From a bacterium (GTDB lineage Bacteria > Patescibacteriota > Minisyncoccia > CAIUEV01): a stretch of 54,189 nucleotides of DNA. Positions 30,745 to 39,436 of this stretch are shown in pieces; the stretch's first letter is position 1; each line of letters begins with the position of its first letter. A program made the position numbers and the translations under genes. Below the pieces are notes generated by a model. The model was not told the DNA's origin. It made no database searches and saw only the letters and a list, made by a program, of their open reading frames with translations. Location: contig JAJXZR010000011.1 of assembly GCA_021779915.1 (NCBI GenBank), positions 1-54,189 on the forward strand, read 5' to 3'.

Positions 30745-30977
30745 GTGTTATCCTTGCCCGTTTTCACGAGGATAAACTCCAGCGAGGATCCAGGAGGATA
30801 GAAAATTACTCTAATTGGCCTAATTATACTAATTAACCTAAAAAAGCACCAAATACCAATGTAGAAAATTTTGGAAACTGGTTTTTGGGATTTTGTTTAG
30901 AAAAATTAGGTCAATTAGAGTAATTAGAATAATTTGGTGAGTCTAACCTGGATCCCGGGTCAAGCCCGGGATGACAC
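30745..30977. repeat. Composite palindromic repeat unit after dnaE
   Basis: Degenerate TTATCC...GAGGATCCAGGAGG, then ACTCTAATTGGCCTAATTATACTAATT ... AATTAGGTCAATTAGAGTAATTAGAATAATT, ending CCTGGATCCCGGGTCAAGCCCGGGATGACAC. Confidence 0.75.
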
Positions 30978-31016
30978 ATTTTTTAAAATTTTTTTCTCAA
31001 ATTAAAAATCATCTCC

Positions 31017-31304
31017 ATGCGTCCTCTTATCAATTTTAGCGATATCTTAAAAAAACGTTTCAAACGCAACACTGGACTTATGCAGAGTATTGAAGCGGGA
31101 CAGGCGGTTAATGCTTTCAAAGAGGCGAGCAAAAATCTGACTGAGCTGGAGGGAAGTAAAATCCTTTGGTTTCGTCAAGGAACAATCAAAATCCAAGCCA
31201 CTTCAGCTGTTCAAAGACAAGAAATATCTTTAAAAAAAGAAAATCTCATCAAAGAGATGAGAAAACAAGGGGTAGAGGTGAAAAAAGTGGAAATAGTCTA
31301 TTAA
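31017..31304 (+). CDS. DUF721/DciA-like protein
   Basis: LWFRQGTIKIQATSAVQRQEISLKKENLIKEMRKQG pattern, about 95 aa. Confidence 0.55.
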   Translation: MRPLINFSDILKKRFKRNTGLMQSIEAGQAVNAFKEASKNLTELEGSKILWFRQGTIKIQATSAVQRQEISLKKENLIKEMRKQGVEVKKVEIVY

Positions 31305-31395
31305 AGAATGTAAAATTTAAAATGCAAAGTGAAAAATTTTAGTGTGAGTTACCGCCCACGTTTTATTAAACAGTAGGGGTGGAATTTATGAAAAT

Positions 31396-31432
31396 TTGAC
31401 ATTACGTACTTAAATAGTATTATTAGTACGTA
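31396..31432 (+). promoter_or_regulatory. Promoter with overlapping operator for TA module 1
   Basis: TTGACA (31396)-16 nt-TATTAT (31418) with inverted repeat TACGTACT/AGTACGTA (31403-31432) covering the -10. Confidence 0.65.
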
Positions 31433-31449
31433 CAAACTAATTGAATTTT

Positions 31450-31704
31450 ATGAACACAAAATTAACTTTAAAACTTGATTCAAGATCCATTAAGAAGGCT
31501 AAGGAATATGCAAATAACCAGGAGACGAGTCTCTCTCGGTTAGTTGAATCATATTTTAATTTTCTGACGAAGGATAAAAAACAAAAGGAAGAAAAACCTC
31601 TTTTAGTAAGAGAACTCTCCGGAATTATTAAATTGCCCAATAAATTCAATTACAAAAAAGAGTACAAAAAGCATATTATTGAAAAGTATTCCAAAAATGG
31701 ATAA
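31450..31704 (+). CDS. Antitoxin, ribbon-helix-helix-like (DUF6364-type)
   Basis: KLTLKLDSRSIKKAKEYANNQETSLSRLVESYFNFL; overlaps downstream PIN gene. Confidence 0.75.
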   Translation: MNTKLTLKLDSRSIKKAKEYANNQETSLSRLVESYFNFLTKDKKQKEEKPLLVRELSGIIKLPNKFNYKKEYKKHIIEKYSKNG

Positions 31705-32122
31705 AATTTTTTTAGACACCGATATCATTATTGATCTACTTGCTCAAAGAAATCCTTTTTATGAAGATGCGGTGAAGGTATTTACTTTGGCCAAAAATAA
31801 AAAAATCAAGTGTTTCACTTCTTCAAATTCCATAGCCAATATTTATTATATTCTTTCGCGATTTGAAAATAAAAACTTTGCAAAAGCCAATATAATTAAG
31901 CTGAGAAGAATTGTCTCGATTACGGACATCAGCGAGAATGCAGTTGATATGGCGCTTAATTCGGATTTTAAAGATTTTGAAGACGCTTTGCAATATTATT
32001 CGGCCATGGAAAATGGCTTGGATTTTATTATTACTCGAAACAAGAAAGACTATAAACAGAGCAAGATACCCGTTTTTGAAGCGGGAGAATACTTGAAATG
32101 TTTAGAAAATAAGTTTTGCTAG
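31697..32122 (+). CDS. PIN domain toxin (VapC-like)
   Basis: MDKIFLDTDIIIDLLAQRNPFYEDAVKVF, CFTSSNSIANIYYIL, DFEDALQYYSAMENGLDFIITRNKKDY. Confidence 0.85.
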   Translation: MDKIFLDTDIIIDLLAQRNPFYEDAVKVFTLAKNKKIKCFTSSNSIANIYYILSRFENKNFAKANIIKLRRIVSITDISENAVDMALNSDFKDFEDALQYYSAMENGLDFIITRNKKDYKQSKIPVFEAGEYLKCLENKFC

Positions 32123-32124
32123 CA

Positions 32125-33219
32125 TCAGACTATTATTAGTGACAGCACTGTCCCAATTATAAGGAATGGACCAAAGGGCAGGGCGGTTTTCATTTTAGCT
32201 CGACCAAAAATGATCATGGCAATTCCAACTACGGCTCCGATTTCAAAGGCGAGCATAGCAGCTGTTAGAGTTTTAGCTGTCCCAAGGAAGAGACTCATAA
32301 ATATAGCCAGTTTTATATCACCTTTGCCCATCCAAGTTTCCTTGGAAATATAAACAATAAGAAAAAAGAATCCGGCTAATAAGAAGGTGGCAAGGAGTCC
32401 TGACCAAGTGCGACTGGCAAAAAACAAAGAAATATAAGGGTGATCCTGTCCCTGTATTAAAGAAGTGCTATTGCCAGTGACCAGAGACTCAGCACTGGAA
32501 AAAATAGCTTTCAAATGAATCATTTTGGACTGATAAGTTTCTTCTGGCAATCCTAAAAGAGAAGAAACATTAAAAGGTAAAGAATCAAAAGATTTTTTTA
32601 ATGGAAGAGAAAAAGTTTCGGAAATAAGACCGTTGTTGTTTTTGCCTAAAACTCCGATAAAAAGAAAAATATCAGCTACGAGATTGAAAACAAAAGCCAA
32701 GATAATTCCAAAAATTGAGTATTGATCAGGTATTAGGAGATGCTTATAATCATAAATAAAAATAACAAGAAAAGTAGAAAGAATGGCGACGACAAAAAGA
32801 AGTTCAAAAAAATGAACTAGAAAATTCAAATCAACTAGAGAAAAATTTAGTAATAAATTTTTTGAAAACGCAGTAAGGATGCCAGAAATAGTGAAAAAAT
32901 GATTAAGAAAATTATCCAATATTTGATGGAAAATAAGATAGGAAGAGAATAAAAAAACCAAGGCAGTAACAGCTTCTACTAAAGGATACTGAGAGCTTAT
33001 TTTTTTCTTGCAGAAACGACACTTTCCTCCAAGAGCGAGGAAACTAAACAAGGGAATGTTATCATACCACAAGAGTTTTTTCTTGCATTTAGGACAAAAA
33101 GATCTGCCTCCAAAAGTCAATTCTTTCTCAGTGCGAAAAATTACCACGTTTAAAAAACTACCGACTACAAGACCAAAGATGGGGGAGATTATCAAGATGA
33201 AAGTTTCGAGAAAAGACAC
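32125..33219 (-). CDS. A24 family prepilin peptidase
   Basis: GSFLNVVIFR, CPKCKKKLLWYDNIPLFSFLALGGKCRFCKKKISSQYPLVE, GKGDIKLAIFMSLFLG. Confidence 0.9.
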   Translation of the reverse strand: MSFLETFILIISPIFGLVVGSFLNVVIFRTEKELTFGGRSFCPKCKKKLLWYDNIPLFSFLALGGKCRFCKKKISSQYPLVEAVTALVFLFSSYLIFHQILDNFLNHFFTISGILTAFSKNLLLNFSLVDLNFLVHFFELLFVVAILSTFLVIFIYDYKHLLIPDQYSIFGIILAFVFNLVADIFLFIGVLGKNNNGLISETFSLPLKKSFDSLPFNVSSLLGLPEETYQSKMIHLKAIFSSAESLVTGNSTSLIQGQDHPYISLFFASRTWSGLLATFLLAGFFFLIVYISKETWMGKGDIKLAIFMSLFLGTAKTLTAAMLAFEIGAVVGIAMIIFGRAKMKTALPFGPFLIIGTVLSLIIV

Positions 33220-33337
33220 GCGGAATAGTTAAAAGTTAAAAGTGTAAAGTTATAAAGAAAAATTATAAAAATTCCAAAAAACAAGAAACAAATTCCAAAC
33301 AAATCTAAAATCACAAATTCCAAACAAGACTTGTTTA

Positions 33338-33371
33338 GTGTGTCATCCCCGGCGTGTCGACCGGGGATCCA
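33338..33371 (+). repeat. GTGTCATCC..GGATCC-type palindromic repeat
   Basis: GTGTGTCATCCCCGGCGTGTCGACCGGGGATCC followed by ATTAGTCT. Confidence 0.8.
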
Positions 33372-33471
33372 TATTAGTCTCAACAATTATTCTAATTGCA
33401 CTAATTGGTCTAACTTGCCTACCGGCAGGCAGGTTATTCTAAACAAAATACCAAAAATATATTTATAAATT

Positions 33472-34119
33472 CTATTCTCCTTCACCTGTGTCTGTATTAT
33501 CATTGCCATCATCACTTTTCTTATCACACGAGCAAGAAGCGTTATTATTACTATTATCCTTACTTTCCATAGCATCTCCATTATCATTTTGGTTATTATT
33601 ATCCGATTCAATCGTATCGGCATTATCATTTGAGTTATCTACAGACTCTTCTTCGCTCGCTGTCTTGTCAGCGTCTTTTAAACAATCGCAAGGAGGATTT
33701 TTTTCGGCATATACTGCGGGATCATTGCAAGTTTCTCCTTCTGGAACATTTGTTTCGTCACAAAGAATCATTTCACATTCTGCTTCTCCGGGGTCGCAGG
33801 ATAATTCGGTAGGGCACTCTCCGCTCGTGGCATCGCAAGGAGGAATATTTTTGGCGTTTTTATTAATCAACTTGTAATAACTCGTTCTCTCATCGATGTT
33901 TTCTGGACACTCTGAGTCGTCCGCCGGATTACATTCTCTCACGAAACAAGCTTCAGTAGCCGGATCGCACTCTTGCTCAGCGGAGATGATATAGTCACGA
34001 TTGATAACAATCCGCCAAAAAGTGACAGCAATTGATCCAACGATCAAAACACCAAAAACTAAAAAGAAAATCTTTCCCTTGAGAGGTGATTCAGGCTTTA
34101 AAGGGGATTTTTTATCCAT
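33472..34119 (-). CDS. Hypothetical membrane-anchored Cys/Asp/Glu-rich secreted protein
   Basis: N-terminal TM; extracellular CDPATEACFVRECNPADDSECPENID...; acidic low-complexity C-terminus. Confidence 0.6.
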   Translation of the reverse strand: MDKKSPLKPESPLKGKIFFLVFGVLIVGSIAVTFWRIVINRDYIISAEQECDPATEACFVRECNPADDSECPENIDERTSYYKLINKNAKNIPPCDATSGECPTELSCDPGEAECEMILCDETNVPEGETCNDPAVYAEKNPPCDCLKDADKTASEEESVDNSNDNADTIESDNNNQNDNGDAMESKDNSNNNASCSCDKKSDDGNDNTDTGEGE

Positions 34120-34249
34120 TTTTGTTTTGATTTAAAAAATAAGTTCGTTTAAATACTTACTTAGAATAGCACGAAGGTTTAATTGTTAAAAGGGAAAGTC
34201 AATTTATGAAAATTTCATCAGCGTTAGTGGTCTAATAAGGCGGACCAAG

Positions 34250-34351
34250 CCATTTAAAAAAATCTTGAAAAGTGCCTTTTCAAAACTAGGGGATTTTCTA
34301 TGGGAAAATCATAATTTTTAAAAGGTACTTTCCAAGGTTTCTTTTAAATGG
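34250..34351. repeat. Core-plus-variable-arm palindromic element, copy C (diverged)
   Basis: Imperfect arms CCATTTAAAAAAATCTTGAAAAGTGCCTTTT / AAAAGGTACTTTCCAAGGTTTCTTTTAAATGG around CAAAACTAGGGGATTTTCTATGGGAAAATCATAATTTTT. Confidence 0.85.
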
Positions 34352-34389
34352 GGATTGTTAAGATTAAAACAGGATTGACATATTTAAAC

Positions 34390-34429
34390 AAAAAGTTAAA
34401 CTAAAAATATACTTAAAGTTTAACTTTTT
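34390..34429 (+). promoter_or_regulatory. Putative autoregulatory operator of TA module 2
   Basis: Perfect 13-bp inverted repeat AAAAAGTTAAACT ... AGTTTAACTTTTT immediately upstream of ATG 34433. Confidence 0.65.
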
Positions 34430-34432
34430 AAA

Positions 34433-34669
34433 ATGGAAACACAAATCATTGGTGTTAAACAATTGCATCGGGATCTGAAGGAAATATCTAAAATGGCTGT
34501 TTTGGGGCATTCTTTTATTGTTGTTAAGAACTCTAAGCCGGTTTTTAGAATTGAACCTTACGAAGAAAAAAATAAGCGGTTTGGGCTTAAGGATTTTCGT
34601 AAATTTCAATTCAAATCCAAAGATAAAAAATTAAGTCGAGAAGTTGATAAAATATTATACACAAAATGA
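34433..34669 (+). CDS. Phd/YefM-like antitoxin
   Basis: IGVKQLHRDLKEISKMAVLGHSFIVVKNSKPVFRIEPYEE; overlaps downstream PIN gene by 4 nt. Confidence 0.8.
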   Translation: METQIIGVKQLHRDLKEISKMAVLGHSFIVVKNSKPVFRIEPYEEKNKRFGLKDFRKFQFKSKDKKLSREVDKILYTK

Positions 34670-35037
34670 TTATCTTAGACTCTAACGTTTGGGTAGCTTT
34701 GCTCAACAAAGACGACAGTCAAAACTTGAAGGCGGAAAAAATCATTGGAACAATAAACGAAAAAATTATCATTCCCGAATATGTCGTTCTGGAAACGGTT
34801 TCTGTTCTGTCTATTCGTGTTTCAAAAAAAGCAGCAGATAATTTTTTAGAATTCATTACCGAGAACAAAGAGATCGTAATTCTAAATTCAAGCCAAGAAC
34901 TTTTTGATAATGCGGTCGATATATATAGAAAAATAGTTGGCAACAAACTATCATTTGTCGATGTTTATCTTCTGTCTCTCTCGGGATCGTATCAAATCAT
35001 CACTTTCGATAGAGAATTGCAAAAAAGACTAAATTAG
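34666..35037 (+). CDS. PIN domain toxin
   Basis: MIILDSNVWVALLNKDDSQNLKAEKII, LSFVDVYLLSLSGSYQIITFDRELQKRL. Confidence 0.85.
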   Translation: MIILDSNVWVALLNKDDSQNLKAEKIIGTINEKIIIPEYVVLETVSVLSIRVSKKAADNFLEFITENKEIVILNSSQELFDNAVDIYRKIVGNKLSFVDVYLLSLSGSYQIITFDRELQKRLN

Positions 35038-35164
35038 TTGATTTGATATTCTCTCTTGGTAAATGCAAAGTCGTATTATTTCTTTAATAGCTTTTTGTAT
35101 TAATAATCTTATTATGAGAAGCCTTTTTTATTTGCTATTATTTCAAAAATTAAACATAAGAAAA

Positions 35165-35264
35165 TGGATCAAAATGAAATCAGAAAAATAACGGAGTATA
35201 TTTTTTACAATCCAATCCCAAAAAGGCTGATCTGGCTTTGGTTTTTGGCACTCGTCATGTGGAG
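35165..35264 (+). pseudogene. Truncated, frameshifted copy of the YdcF-like gene at 50212
   Basis: 35090-35264 nearly identical to 50144-50312 including the upstream region; T-run one base shorter (ATTTTTTAC vs ATTTTTTTAC) breaks the frame. Confidence 0.85.
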
Positions 35265-35383
35265 TGTTTTGGGTAAAATTCTGGCAAGTTTATAGAAATG
35301 TCCTACTTTGCGAAAAATAATCAAACTCAAATACACAATATTTATTTTTATCAAGCCTGCAAAGTAACAACAGAAGATGCTTT

Positions 35384-35460
35384 CCAGCCTTTAAAAACTT
35401 TTCTTGATTTTCAGTTTATATTTGGGTATTGACAGGAAATAGATTGGATGTAGAAATAAA
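35384..35460 (+). repeat. Promoter-bearing direct repeat, copy 1
   Basis: CTTGATTTTCAGTTTATATTTGGGTATTGACAGGAAATAGATT shared with 51691-51768; contains TTGACA-16 nt-TAGAAA. Confidence 0.8.
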
Positions 35461-35549
35461 TTTAAGAAAGAGCCTCTCTTTAAAATTAAAAAATTGAAGA
35501 GAGGATTAATAAGATCTTTAAAAAAGCATAAGAATTATAGGAGGATGGC

Positions 35550-36275
35550 ATGAAGGTTCTTTTTATTATTCTATCTGGGGGAAAGGGAAAGAGGTTGAGA
35601 CCAGTGACTTTTTTTAAGCAAAAAACCCTTCTTCCTGCGTCTAGAGGAAAAAGAATAATTGATTATGCAATCGAGAGCAGTAATATCTGTAATATTTCTG
35701 GGGTAAAGGGACGAACAATTGTACTTGCCCGATACAAATCACATCAGGTAGTTGACTATGTCAATAAAAAATATCCAGAAGTAACTGTTCTCACGGAAAG
35801 AGAATCGTTTGATACAGGGGGTGCGATATTACAGCATTGGCAAGTTATTTGTGAATATGGCCCCAAAGTTGTAATTATATTAAATGGAGATCATTTTGTT
35901 AACTTGCCATTAAAATTAATAATGCAAGGCTATAAAGAAAAAATCCCAGCACTTTTAGTAGTTGGAATTCGTAGTAATGCCGAATATCATGATTACATTA
36001 ATGTGAAATTTAATTCTAATAAATTGCTTGATAGATTCCATCAACGTGCCTCAGATATTGCATATACAGGAATTTCTATTCTTCGATTCGATGCATTGAA
36101 GAGCTGTATAGAGAATTTGTCAATGGGCCCATGTAATGTAACTAAGGATATTATTGAATGGATATATGAAAAGCACGGAGGAGTTTATTATATTTTAGAG
36201 AATGAATGGGAAGATCTTGGTACATGGACAAGATACATCAGGTTCTTATCTCGAAAATTTATTCAAGGAAATTGA
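35550..36275 (+). CDS. Sugar-phosphate nucleotidyltransferase family protein
   Basis: IILSGGKGKRLRPVTFFKQKTLLPASRGKRIIDYAIE, ILNGDHFVNL, ENEWEDLGTWTRY. Confidence 0.8.
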   Translation: MKVLFIILSGGKGKRLRPVTFFKQKTLLPASRGKRIIDYAIESSNICNISGVKGRTIVLARYKSHQVVDYVNKKYPEVTVLTERESFDTGGAILQHWQVICEYGPKVVIILNGDHFVNLPLKLIMQGYKEKIPALLVVGIRSNAEYHDYINVKFNSNKLLDRFHQRASDIAYTGISILRFDALKSCIENLSMGPCNVTKDIIEWIYEKHGGVYYILENEWEDLGTWTRYIRFLSRKFIQGN

Positions 36276-36308
36276 CTCGGATCCACAAAGGACCCGAGTA
36301 TTTTTTTA
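36274..36308 (+). terminator. Terminator/attenuator-like hairpin between two co-directional genes
   Basis: GACTCGGATCC-ACAAA-GGACCCGAGT followed by ATTTTTTTAAA. Confidence 0.7.
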
Positions 36309-36315
36309 AATTACT

Positions 36316-37473
36316 ATGAAAATTTGTCTTATAAATCACAGTTTTCCACCCCAAATTGGTGGGGGAGAGACGCATTTATATCTTCTCGCGAGAGGTTTTG
36401 CTAGAAGAGGGCATGACGTAACTGTTATTACAGGTAAAAACAAAAAATTTTTGGTGAGTAAAGACAGAGAAAAATTTTCTGTATCAAGAGTTAAAAACTT
36501 TAAAGACTTTGAGAAGGGTAGAATATCCATCCGTTTTTTTCTTGAAGATTTTAAAAAAGCTTTTTTAAAAAAAGAATTTGACGTTATTCATATACATAAT
36601 TTTATGCCTGCCCTTGCGTATGCCCTAGTAGCTCCTGCCATAAAGACTAAAAAAGTTGTTTTTACCTTTCACAGCACTCCTATTCCTAGTGAAAGAAAAA
36701 TTATTGGACATTTTTCTGATTATAGTCTTGAAAAAGCCTTTGCATCATTTGTAATAAAATTGCCCTTTTATGATAAACTTGTTTGCCCCAGCCTATATTA
36801 CTATAATTGGGCATTGCGCTTAGGCGCTGATAGAAAAAAGACAAAGCTTATTTATCATGGGGTTGACGAGAAAGACTTTTTACCGAGAAAAGATTTATTA
36901 TGGAGAAAGGAATACGGATATGATAAAGACGATTTTATTGTTGTTTGTCCGGCTAGAATGATTTATAGAAAAGGAATTATGGATGTTGTCAAAGCTATTA
37001 ATATTATAAAAAGTAATAAAACTAAACTTTTAATACTCACTTCTGTAATTAATGGATCTACCGAATACTTAGACAAAATGACAAGATTTATTAACAGGAA
37101 TAAGTTAACTGAAAGAGTCAAAATAGTTATAGATAAAGAAAATATAAAGACAATGCCAAGAATTCTTGTAAATTGTGATGTTTGTGTTCTACCGTCACAT
37201 ATAGAGGGATTAGGAATTGTTTTACTTGAAGGAATGGCATCTGGTATTCCTGTGATAGGAAGTGATACTTTTGGTATTAACGAAGTTATAAAAGATAAAA
37301 TTAATGGGTTGTTATTTAAGCCGAAGGACATAGGTGATTTGGTAAAAAAAATAATGTGTGTTCAAAAAGATAAAAAATTATCTGCTACAATTGTAGAAGG
37401 AGGAAGACAATCAATTAGGTCGGAATTCTCCCTGGAACAACAACTGAAAAAGTTAGAATTAATTTATAAATAG
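36316..37473 (+). CDS. Glycosyltransferase family 4 protein
   Basis: NHSFPPQIGGGETHLYLLARGFARRGHDVTVIT, HIHNFMPALAYA, PARMIYRKGIMDVVKAI, PSHIEGLGIVLLEGMASGIPVIGSDTFGINEVI. Confidence 0.92.
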   Translation: MKICLINHSFPPQIGGGETHLYLLARGFARRGHDVTVITGKNKKFLVSKDREKFSVSRVKNFKDFEKGRISIRFFLEDFKKAFLKKEFDVIHIHNFMPALAYALVAPAIKTKKVVFTFHSTPIPSERKIIGHFSDYSLEKAFASFVIKLPFYDKLVCPSLYYYNWALRLGADRKKTKLIYHGVDEKDFLPRKDLLWRKEYGYDKDDFIVVCPARMIYRKGIMDVVKAINIIKSNKTKLLILTSVINGSTEYLDKMTRFINRNKLTERVKIVIDKENIKTMPRILVNCDVCVLPSHIEGLGIVLLEGMASGIPVIGSDTFGINEVIKDKINGLLFKPKDIGDLVKKIMCVQKDKKLSATIVEGGRQSIRSEFSLEQQLKKLELIYK

Positions 37474-37481
37474 TGAAAATT

Positions 37482-38036
37482 ATGAAAAAAATAAAATTAG
37501 CTTGGAAAGTTTTATTTTCCGAATATGCTCTTAAAACAAAATGGCTTCGAGTAAAAAGAGAAAAGGTTCAATTGGCGTCGGGTAAAGTTTTAGACGATTT
37601 CTATACAATAGAAGGGAGTAATCTTGTGGCGATATTAGCTATTGATAAGGATGGAAACTTAATACTTACAAAACAATACAGACACGCTATTAAAAAAGTC
37701 ACTTTAGATTTGCCTGGTGGTGGTATTGGCAAAGAAGAATTGCCAATTGAAGCAGCAAGAAGGGAATTGGCCGAAGAAACAGGGTTTATAGCTGGGCGTT
37801 TGGAGAAATTACTTGTTTACTATCCGGACTCTGGAAGAACTAAATGCGTTAAGTATATTTTTTTCGCATCCGATCTAAAAAAAGATACAAAAAATATATA
37901 TTCTCAGGAGGAGAGTGAGGATATTTGTTTAGTGCGTATGCCCTTTAAAAAAGCACTAGAAGAGATAAAGGGAGGGAAACTCAGAGAAGCAACTTTATAT
38001 ATGGGTGTTTTTGCTTATCTGAATCAATTGAATTGA
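37482..38036 (+). CDS. NUDIX hydrolase (ADP-ribose pyrophosphatase-like)
   Basis: NUDIX box GGGIGKEELPIEAARRELAEETG with upstream LTKQYRHAIKKVTLDLPGG. Confidence 0.88.
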   Translation: MKKIKLAWKVLFSEYALKTKWLRVKREKVQLASGKVLDDFYTIEGSNLVAILAIDKDGNLILTKQYRHAIKKVTLDLPGGGIGKEELPIEAARRELAEETGFIAGRLEKLLVYYPDSGRTKCVKYIFFASDLKKDTKNIYSQEESEDICLVRMPFKKALEEIKGGKLREATLYMGVFAYLNQLN

Positions 38037-38047
38037 AAACAGAAAAA

Positions 38048-38728
38048 ATGGAACAGAAAATTGCGAAAAAAGTTACTGGGGCAATGTTAAAATTTGATCA
38101 TCCTCTTTTTGATTTTAGGAGCAAAGAAGCCAAGGAAAAAGTGGTTTGGGTTTGTGATTTTTTAAAACCTTATGTTAAAAAAGATCAATTACTTGTTGAC
38201 ATAGGTTGCGGTACAGGGAAGCAGTCTTTCGCAGCAGAAGAATTAGGCATAAATGTAGTCGGGGTTGATTGTTCGAAGGAGGCTATTGAATTTGCTAATC
38301 GCATCAAAAAAGAAATAAACAGCAAGTGTCATTTTGTTGTCTGTGATTATGTCAAAATGCCTTTTAAAAAGGAAATATTTGATGTTGCAATTTTTCCTAA
38401 AAATATTGTGGAATGTTCTTATAAAGAGATAGAAAAACTGAACTTAGAAGTGAGGAGAGTTTTAAAAAAAGAAGGGATTTTTGTTGTAACAATGGAAGAC
38501 GGAATAAAGAGAATTATCCTAGATAAATCTGTAAACGTTTATAATTACAATCGCAAGACCGGAAAATTCGAAGGGAAAATAATATTACCCAACAAAAAAC
38601 AATACTCCTACCCAACATATTTCTGGACAATTCCTTTCGCAAAACAAATTTTTTCAAGGGATTTTAAGTTGACAAAAGAGATAAAAATCGATAAAGATTT
38701 TTCTGCTTTGGTTTTTTGCAAGAAATAA
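38048..38728 (+). CDS. Class I SAM-dependent methyltransferase
   Basis: LLVDIGCGTGKQSFAAEELGINVVGVDCSKEAIEFA. Confidence 0.85.
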   Translation: MEQKIAKKVTGAMLKFDHPLFDFRSKEAKEKVVWVCDFLKPYVKKDQLLVDIGCGTGKQSFAAEELGINVVGVDCSKEAIEFANRIKKEINSKCHFVVCDYVKMPFKKEIFDVAIFPKNIVECSYKEIEKLNLEVRRVLKKEGIFVVTMEDGIKRIILDKSVNVYNYNRKTGKFEGKIILPNKKQYSYPTYFWTIPFAKQIFSRDFKLTKEIKIDKDFSALVFCKK

Positions 38729-38734
38729 TTCAAC

Positions 38735-38872
38735 CACTTCCCATTCTTCATAATTCCTGGCAGTTCCCTCTCTTCGCTAAGGAGCTTCGAAGGGGCATGC
38801 AGGATGAAGGTGGTGCCTTTGTTGGGGCTTTTACTCTTTGCGTAGAGATGGCCTCCCCCATGGCGTGGGTCT
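38735..38872 (-). pseudogene. Histidine kinase 3'-end remnant 1
   Basis: CCCATTCTTCATAATTCCTGGCAGTTCC...AGGATGAAGGTGGTGCCTTTG..GCGTAGAGATGGCCTCCCCCATGGCGTGGGT matches 44211-44334, with inserted CTCTTCGCTAAGGAGCTTCGAAGGGGCATG. Confidence 0.85.
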
Positions 38873-39136
38873 TATTTAATACTTTAGAAATAATTTTGAA
38901 ATCTTTCGAATTCATTTCTATTTCATTGCTGGAAAAGATTCTTTATTCAGTATAGAATCAAACACAGTAAGGAATTCAAATGATATTTATAAACAATAAA
39001 CATTCAAAACAGTAGAATACATTTGCGTTTTATTTCGGGAGAGGCAGAATTAAAGCTGAATGATGAAATAAAAATTAACAAAACAGACAAAAGAATACAC
39101 GGCTGTTTAGCGATTTTAACCATATAACTATTCTTT

Positions 39137-39427
39137 ATGAAAATAGAATTAAAGAAATTTGGAGACATTCTAATTTCTCGTCCCAGTGGGAAAGAAGCCT
39201 ATTTGGCCATGTCGGCCTATATTACAAAAGATGTTAACAAAAACGAACCAATAGAAATCGATTTTTCCGAAGTCAAAGTAATGACGCCATCCTGGGCTGA
39301 TGAAGTAATAACCAAACTCGCAGTGGAATTCAAAAACATAAAATTTACAAACACAAAAAATCCAACAGTACAAGCTACCCTCAAAACTCTTAGGGAATAT
39401 TCGGGATTAGAAGTGGGAGAGATTTAA
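39137..39427 (+). CDS. STAS-like domain protein (DUF4325-type)
   Basis: GKEAYLAMSAYI...NEPIEIDFSEVKVMTPSWADEVI. Confidence 0.75.
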   Translation: MKIELKKFGDILISRPSGKEAYLAMSAYITKDVNKNEPIEIDFSEVKVMTPSWADEVITKLAVEFKNIKFTNTKNPTVQATLKTLREYSGLEVGEI

Positions 39428-39436
39428 TTAAATCTA

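Noticed and set aside
34375-34413. TTGACA (34375) with TATACT (34408) as promoter for TA module 2
   Set aside because: Spacer is about 27 nt, too long for a standard sigma-70 promoter; only the operator palindrome was kept.
38716-38955. Plus-strand ORF of 79 aa
   Set aside because: Lies antisense over histidine kinase remnant 1; composition is explained by the remnant.
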